Assembly (NCBI GenBank): GCA_021324915.1 | Contig: JAJPIC010000001.1 | Span: 1-64,000 of the forward strand | DNA length: 64,000 nt | Direction: 5' to 3' | Origin: Beijerinckiaceae bacterium | Lineage (GTDB): Bacteria; Pseudomonadota; Alphaproteobacteria; Rhizobiales; Beijerinckiaceae | Shown here: one piece after another, positions 60,120-64,000 of the stretch | Layout of the letters: each line of letters begins with the position of its first letter | Position numbering within the stretch: position 1 is the stretch's first letter | The notes under the pieces: model-generated | Database searches by the model: none | Seen by the model: the letters and a program-made list of their open reading frames with translations, nothing else | Told to the model about the DNA's origin: nothing | Translations under genes and position numbers: made by a program

Positions 60120-60866
60120 ATGGAAAAGTCTCCCAAGCCGCCGCACAGATTCAACATCTGGAGTTTGGTCGAGCTGGATGCAAACAGTCCGGGCGCGCCT
60201 CCTGCGGCGCCCCCGGCGCTGCCGGCGCGTCCGCTCGCCGACCTCCAGCATCGAACGATGCAGAGCATCGAGACGCGCGCGACGACGCGTCCGTTCAAGG
60301 CCAAATGCGTGATGCCGAGCAATGTGAACCTCTCGTGCACGACGACGAAGGTCCAGCCGGATTGGATCGATTTCGCCTACGGAAATAGAGATCCCGGTTT
60401 CGAGGCGCTCGGAATCGAAACGCGCATCGGGTTCGAGCTCGATTTTTTCGGAACGGTCCACGGAGCCCTACGCCGCAAATCGGAGAAGGGATTCTCGATC
60501 TCGCCGGAAATCGTCTATCACGAAATATTGCTCAAGAAACTTCTCGAGCTCCATGCCGAAGCGATCCGTTTCGAAGAGGAAAAATCGAATCTCGACCGTC
60601 TGACGGCGAGGGTGACGTTGCGCGATCCGGAATGCATCTATCAGCTCATCGACGGCGACCGGACGCTTCACCGCGCCAAAGTCGTCATGCTCTCGCACGA
60701 GATCGCAACTTTGCGGACGGCACGCATTCAGCGCGCCGGCACGCGCTTGCTCCTCGGCAGCAATCCCGGCCGCACGGCAACGGTGCTGCGCAGTTTCGAA
60801 ACCGGCTTCACCGTGAAGTTCGACACGATGATCGAGGCCCTGAGCGAGGACTTGAAGTTCTGCTGA
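60120..60866 (+). CDS. Putative PilZ-like protein inserted in the ybbA-ybbP operon
   Basis: A 248-residue soluble protein. An N-terminal Pro-rich linker (GAPPAAPPALPARP) is followed by two beta-rich segments. The C-terminal one (HRAKVVMLSHEIATLRTARI, GTRLLLGSNPGRTATVLRSF, GFTVKFDTMI) has the strand order of a PilZ domain, and the first (about 80-130) could be a second copy. The arginine-rich c-di-GMP motifs (RxxxR and DxSxxG) are not clearly intact. It sits 83 bp after ybbA and 49 bp before ybbP, and is absent from the E. coli locus. Assignment is tentative. Confidence 0.55.
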   Translation: MEKSPKPPHRFNIWSLVELDANSPGAPPAAPPALPARPLADLQHRTMQSIETRATTRPFKAKCVMPSNVNLSCTTTKVQPDWIDFAYGNRDPGFEALGIETRIGFELDFFGTVHGALRRKSEKGFSISPEIVYHEILLKKLLELHAEAIRFEEEKSNLDRLTARVTLRDPECIYQLIDGDRTLHRAKVVMLSHEIATLRTARIQRAGTRLLLGSNPGRTATVLRSFETGFTVKFDTMIEALSEDLKFC

Positions 60867-60915
60867 CCGGCTCCTCTCCATCGAGTAGCCATTTTCCGCT
60901 GCGACAGGTTTGTCG

Positions 60916-63444
60916 ATGTCCGCCTCGAACCTGCTGCTCGCCGTACGATTGGCGCTGCGCGATTTTCGCGGCGGTCTTTCCGGATTCTGGGTTTTTCTTT
61001 TCTGTTTGGCGCTCGGGCTCGCGGCAATTGTCGGCGTGGGTTCCACCTGCCGCGCCCTCGCCGATGGGCTCGTTCGGCAGGGCCGGATCATTCTCGGCGG
61101 GGATGTTTCTTTCGCCGTTGCCGGGCGCGAAGCGAACCCGCAGGAACTGAGATTCTTCGCCAGAGAGGGCCGGCTTTCCTCGATTGCGCTGATGCGCGCT
61201 ATGGCGCAGACGCGAGGGGAGGCGGCGCTCGTCGAAATCAAGGCCGTCGATCCCGCCTATCCGGTGCATGGGAGCGTCGGGCTCGAACCGGCGCAAGATC
61301 TCGAAACTGCGCTCAGCGAACGCGACGGAACTTACGGGGCTGCCGCGGATGCGACGCTCGCCGCCCGTCTCGGCCTCGAGCAAAATGCGAAGTTCAAGAT
61401 CGGCAGCCAAAGCTTTGCACTACGGGCTATTCTCACCTCCGAGCCCGACAAGCTTGCGGGGGCGGTCGGGCTCGGCCCACGCGTTCTGATATCGGAAGCG
61501 GCCCTGCGCGCAACCGGCCTCATCCGGCCCGGCGCGCTCGTGAGCTTCGTCTATCGCCTTTCGCTTGCCGAGGGCGTCCAGCCAGAGAAAGTCGCCGAGA
61601 GGGTCCGCGCCGCTTTTCCATCCGGCGGGTTCGAAGTCAGGACATGGCGGGACGTCTCGCCGCAATTCTCCCGTAACGTCGACCGGTTCAGCCAATTCCT
61701 GACGCTGGTTGGCTTGAGTTCGCTCCTCATCGGCGGGGTGGGTGTTGCCAATGCGGTTGCCGGCTTCATCGAGCGCAAACGCGAGACGATTGCGACCTTG
61801 AAGGCGCTCGGCGCGCCGGGCGGCTTTGCGTTCGTTATTATGCTCATCGAAGTTCTCTTCGTTGCCTCCTTTGCGATGGCGGCAGGAATTGCCCTCGGCG
61901 TGGCGCTTCCTTTCCTCCTCACGGCGTGTTTGGGCCGGCTGATCCCGTTTCCGCTCGCGCCCGCAATCTTTCCGCGGGAGATCGCGGCAGGTCTCGTCTA
62001 TGGCCTCCTCACGACGCTCGCCTTCTCTGCCTTGCCGCTCGGCCGCGGGCATGACGTGCCCGTCTCGGCTCTGTTCCGCGATGACGTTGCCCCGCCCCAA
62101 GTGCGGCCGAAGCGCCGCTATCTCTTCTTGCTTCTCGCTTCAGCCGGCGCGCTTGCCGGAAGCGTCGTGCTCTTTGCAGCCGACCGGAAACTGGCGCTGA
62201 TCTCGATCGGCGCGGCGATCGGAGGATTCATCCTGCTCCGCGGCGCGGCGGCACTCATCATGTGGGGCGCGCGGCGCCTGCCGCGTCCGCGCCAGGTCGA
62301 GCTGCGCATTGCCCTCGGCAACCTTTCGCGCCCCCAGGCACTCACGCCGGCAGCCGTCCTCTCGCTCGGGCTCGGCCTCACGCTTGTTGTGGCCTTGGCG
62401 CTCATCGACGGCAATTTGCACCACGTGTTCGATCGCTCGCACGCGCCGGATACGCCGACCTTTTTCTTTGTCGGCGTCGAGAGCGCCGAGGCGCAGGATT
62501 TTCGCAGCTTCATCGCGAGCCGCGAGAGAGCGGGCAAGATCGAACTCGTGCCGATGTTGCGCGGCCGTTTCGTTGCCCTTAATGGCCGCCCGGCCGAAAA
62601 AGTGAAGCCGAAGGGCGATGTCGCCTGGGCCCTCGAAGGCGATCGAGGTATCACATTCTCCGAAACGATCCCGGCAGGATCGACGCTCGTTGCGGGAAAA
62701 TGGTGGCCCTCGCGTTATTCGGGCCCGCCGCTCGTGTCGATGGAGCAGGAAGTGGCCGAGGGCCTTGGGCTCAAGCTCGGCGACATCGTTACAGTCAATG
62801 TGCTCGGCCGCAATGTCGCGGCGCGCATCGCCAATCTGCGCAAAGTGGATTTGCGCAATCTCGGAATCAATTTCCTGCTCGTCTATTCGCCGAATGCTTT
62901 TGCCGGCGCGCCGTATCAAGAGATCGCGACTCTTACGCTCCCTTCCGATGCGACGGGCGAAGCCACGCTCGTCCGCGAAGTAGCAAAGACCTTTCCTAAC
63001 GTCGTCAGCTTGCGGGTGAAGGATGCGCTCGATGCAATCAAAGCGGTCGTCGATCAGCTTGCGCTGGCCGTGCGCGTCGCCGCCAGCGTCGCGCTTGTCG
63101 CGGCAGTTCTGGTGCTGGCCGGCGCGCTCGCCGCCGGCCAGCGCACGCGCTTGCATGATGTTGTGGTGCTGAAAACGCTGGGAGCGACCCGCAGCCGGCT
63201 GCTCGCGGCCTTTCTTTGCGAATTCGGCATCATCGGATTGGCAACGGCGACATTCGGCGTTCTGGCGGGCGGCGCCGCGGCGCTTGCGGTGGTCCGCTCG
63301 GTCATGAAGCTCGATTTCGTCTGGCTCTGGCCGCAGGCGCTCGGCGCGGCGGGCGCCGCTTTCATGGCGGCGATCCTCCTCGGTCTTGCCGGAATCTGGC
63401 GCATTCTCGGGCGGAAGCCGGCGCAATACTTACGAAATTTATAG
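60916..63444 (+). CDS. ybbP: ABC transporter permease, YbbP type (FtsX-like)
   Basis: An 842-residue permease with two FtsX-like modules. A first helix is followed by a periplasmic domain, helices at about 270-360 (GVGVANAVAGFIERKRETIATLKALG), further helices near 420 and 470, and a second set at the C-terminus (LHDVVVLKTLGATRSRLLAA). The coupling-helix sequences TLKALGA and VLKTLGATRSRLL occur twice, as expected. It is the YbbP relative paired with YbbA. The start is the ATG at 60916 (AGG upstream). A Bax inhibitor family gene follows 136 bp later. Confidence 0.92.
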   Translation: MSASNLLLAVRLALRDFRGGLSGFWVFLFCLALGLAAIVGVGSTCRALADGLVRQGRIILGGDVSFAVAGREANPQELRFFAREGRLSSIALMRAMAQTRGEAALVEIKAVDPAYPVHGSVGLEPAQDLETALSERDGTYGAAADATLAARLGLEQNAKFKIGSQSFALRAILTSEPDKLAGAVGLGPRVLISEAALRATGLIRPGALVSFVYRLSLAEGVQPEKVAERVRAAFPSGGFEVRTWRDVSPQFSRNVDRFSQFLTLVGLSSLLIGGVGVANAVAGFIERKRETIATLKALGAPGGFAFVIMLIEVLFVASFAMAAGIALGVALPFLLTACLGRLIPFPLAPAIFPREIAAGLVYGLLTTLAFSALPLGRGHDVPVSALFRDDVAPPQVRPKRRYLFLLLASAGALAGSVVLFAADRKLALISIGAAIGGFILLRGAAALIMWGARRLPRPRQVELRIALGNLSRPQALTPAAVLSLGLGLTLVVALALIDGNLHHVFDRSHAPDTPTFFFVGVESAEAQDFRSFIASRERAGKIELVPMLRGRFVALNGRPAEKVKPKGDVAWALEGDRGITFSETIPAGSTLVAGKWWPSRYSGPPLVSMEQEVAEGLGLKLGDIVTVNVLGRNVAARIANLRKVDLRNLGINFLLVYSPNAFAGAPYQEIATLTLPSDATGEATLVREVAKTFPNVVSLRVKDALDAIKAVVDQLALAVRVAASVALVAAVLVLAGALAAGQRTRLHDVVVLKTLGATRSRLLAAFLCEFGIIGLATATFGVLAGGAAALAVVRSVMKLDFVWLWPQALGAAGAAFMAAILLGLAGIWRILGRKPAQYLRNL

Positions 63445-63579
63445 ATTCGCCAGAGCCTCTCCGGGCGCGCGCGCCCTTGTAGGCATCCTTGCCCTAGGCC
63501 ATATTACCAACCGATCTTTCGTCAGCGGCACGCCGCCGACGCCGGAGGCGATCAAGCCTCCTCAACCGATGAGGAAACA

Positions 63580-64000
63580 ATGTCCGACTTCGACCGCAAC
63601 GTAGGCCGCTGGAGCGCCGTGCCGGCCGGCCGCGCCGAGATCGACCAGGGCCTTCGCTCCTATATGCTGGGCGTCTACAACAATATGGTGATTGCGCTCG
63701 CAATCACCGGGCTCGTGGCGCTCGGCACAAAAATGGCCGCCATCGTGCAGGATGCGTCGGGCCACATTGTCGGCGTCACGCCTTTCGGCCAGGCGATCTA
63801 TGGCTCGCCGCTGAGATGGGTGGTGATCCTCGCGCCCTTGGCCATCGTGCTCTTCTTCTCGTTCCGAATTAACCAGATGGCGGCGTCGACGGCGCGCGCT
63901 CTGTTTTTCGTATTTTCGGCGGCAATGGGCCTGTCGATGTCGACGCTCTTCGTCGTCTATACGCAGCAGTCGATCGCCAACGCGTTCTTCATCACGGCCG
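63580..64000 (+). CDS. Bax inhibitor-1 (YccA/YbhL) family membrane protein, partial at window end
   Basis: 140 codons are present; the gene runs off the right edge. The N-terminus (MSDFDRNVGRWSAVPAGRAE) resembles alphaproteobacterial BI-1 proteins, followed by membrane helices (NMVIALAITGLVALGT, WVVILAPLAIVLFFSFRI, RALFFVFSAAMGLSMSTLFV). Family members are seven-helix inner-membrane proteins, some being Ca2+ leak channels or FtsH modulators. The start has GAGGAAAC upstream. Confidence 0.88.
   Translation, partial: MSDFDRNVGRWSAVPAGRAEIDQGLRSYMLGVYNNMVIALAITGLVALGTKMAAIVQDASGHIVGVTPFGQAIYGSPLRWVVILAPLAIVLFFSFRINQMAASTARALFFVFSAAMGLSMSTLFVVYTQQSIANAFFITA

Overview
This is 64 kb of GC-rich chromosomal DNA, densely packed with short intergenic gaps. 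It comes from an alphaproteobacterium, most likely of the Hyphomicrobiales and perhaps close to Beijerinckiaceae or other hopanoid-producing methylotrophs and bradyrhizobia. The pointers are a large hopanoid gene set (hpnN, ispH, hpnH, hpnG, hpnE, hpnD, hpnC, hpnA and a probable C-2 methylase hpnP), bluB, a DUF6471 gene, an Omp25-like porin and rhizobial-type palindromic intergenic repeats. The genus cannot be fixed from this window.

Layout. 0-3.4 kb: yebC flanked by hairpin repeats, a hybrid histidine kinase and an EF-hand protein. 3.4-8.5 kb: comM, split by a 3601-bp IS1595-type transposon (4026-7626) that carries a DUF6471 gene, a membrane protein, the transposase and two small accessory genes. 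It has 26-bp inverted ends and an 8-bp target duplication, and removing it restores the comM frame. 8.7-18 kb: an O-antigen-ligase-like protein, an aldehyde dehydrogenase/DUF779 pair with a divergent AcoR-like regulator, a ferredoxin/bacterioferritin pair, two secreted proteins and an FHA-protease fusion. 18-30 kb: the hopanoid block. hpnN faces away from ispH-hpnH; hpnA-C-D-E is a translationally coupled operon continuing to hpnG; hpnP diverges from hpnA. Between hpnE and hpnG, where squalene-hopene cyclase (shc/hpnF) is normally found, there is only a decayed C-terminal shc relic.

30-44.6 kb: ychF, DUF1993 and DUF4282 genes, a UbiC-like secreted protein, bluB, a coupled polymorphic toxin (Tox-REase-5)/Imm52 immunity pair, an amine oxidase, a CDP-diacylglycerol hydrolase, a patatin, polA and an Na+/H+ antiporter. 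44.6-52 kb: envelope and translation housekeeping (yciB, ftsY, a zinc-ribbon gene, ftsE, ftsX, prfC) and a polyprenyl glycosylphosphotransferase. 52-64 kb: a five-copy hairpin-repeat array, a secreted RNase T2, rlmJ, a cold shock protein, a GST, an outer-membrane barrel, a pteridine-reductase-like SDR, thpR, and the conserved tesA/ybbA/ybbP locus with an extra PilZ-like gene. The window ends inside a Bax-inhibitor-1 family gene.

The most unusual features are three. First, three intergenic repeat families with unrelated stem sequences fold into the same architecture: outer stem, 4-nt 5' bulge, inner stem ending AAAA/TTTT, and an 11-nt CCGGnnnCCAC loop. Second, shc has decayed inside an otherwise intact hopanoid operon. 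Third, the transposon in comM carries accessory cargo. No tRNA, rRNA, CRISPR array or riboswitch was recognised.
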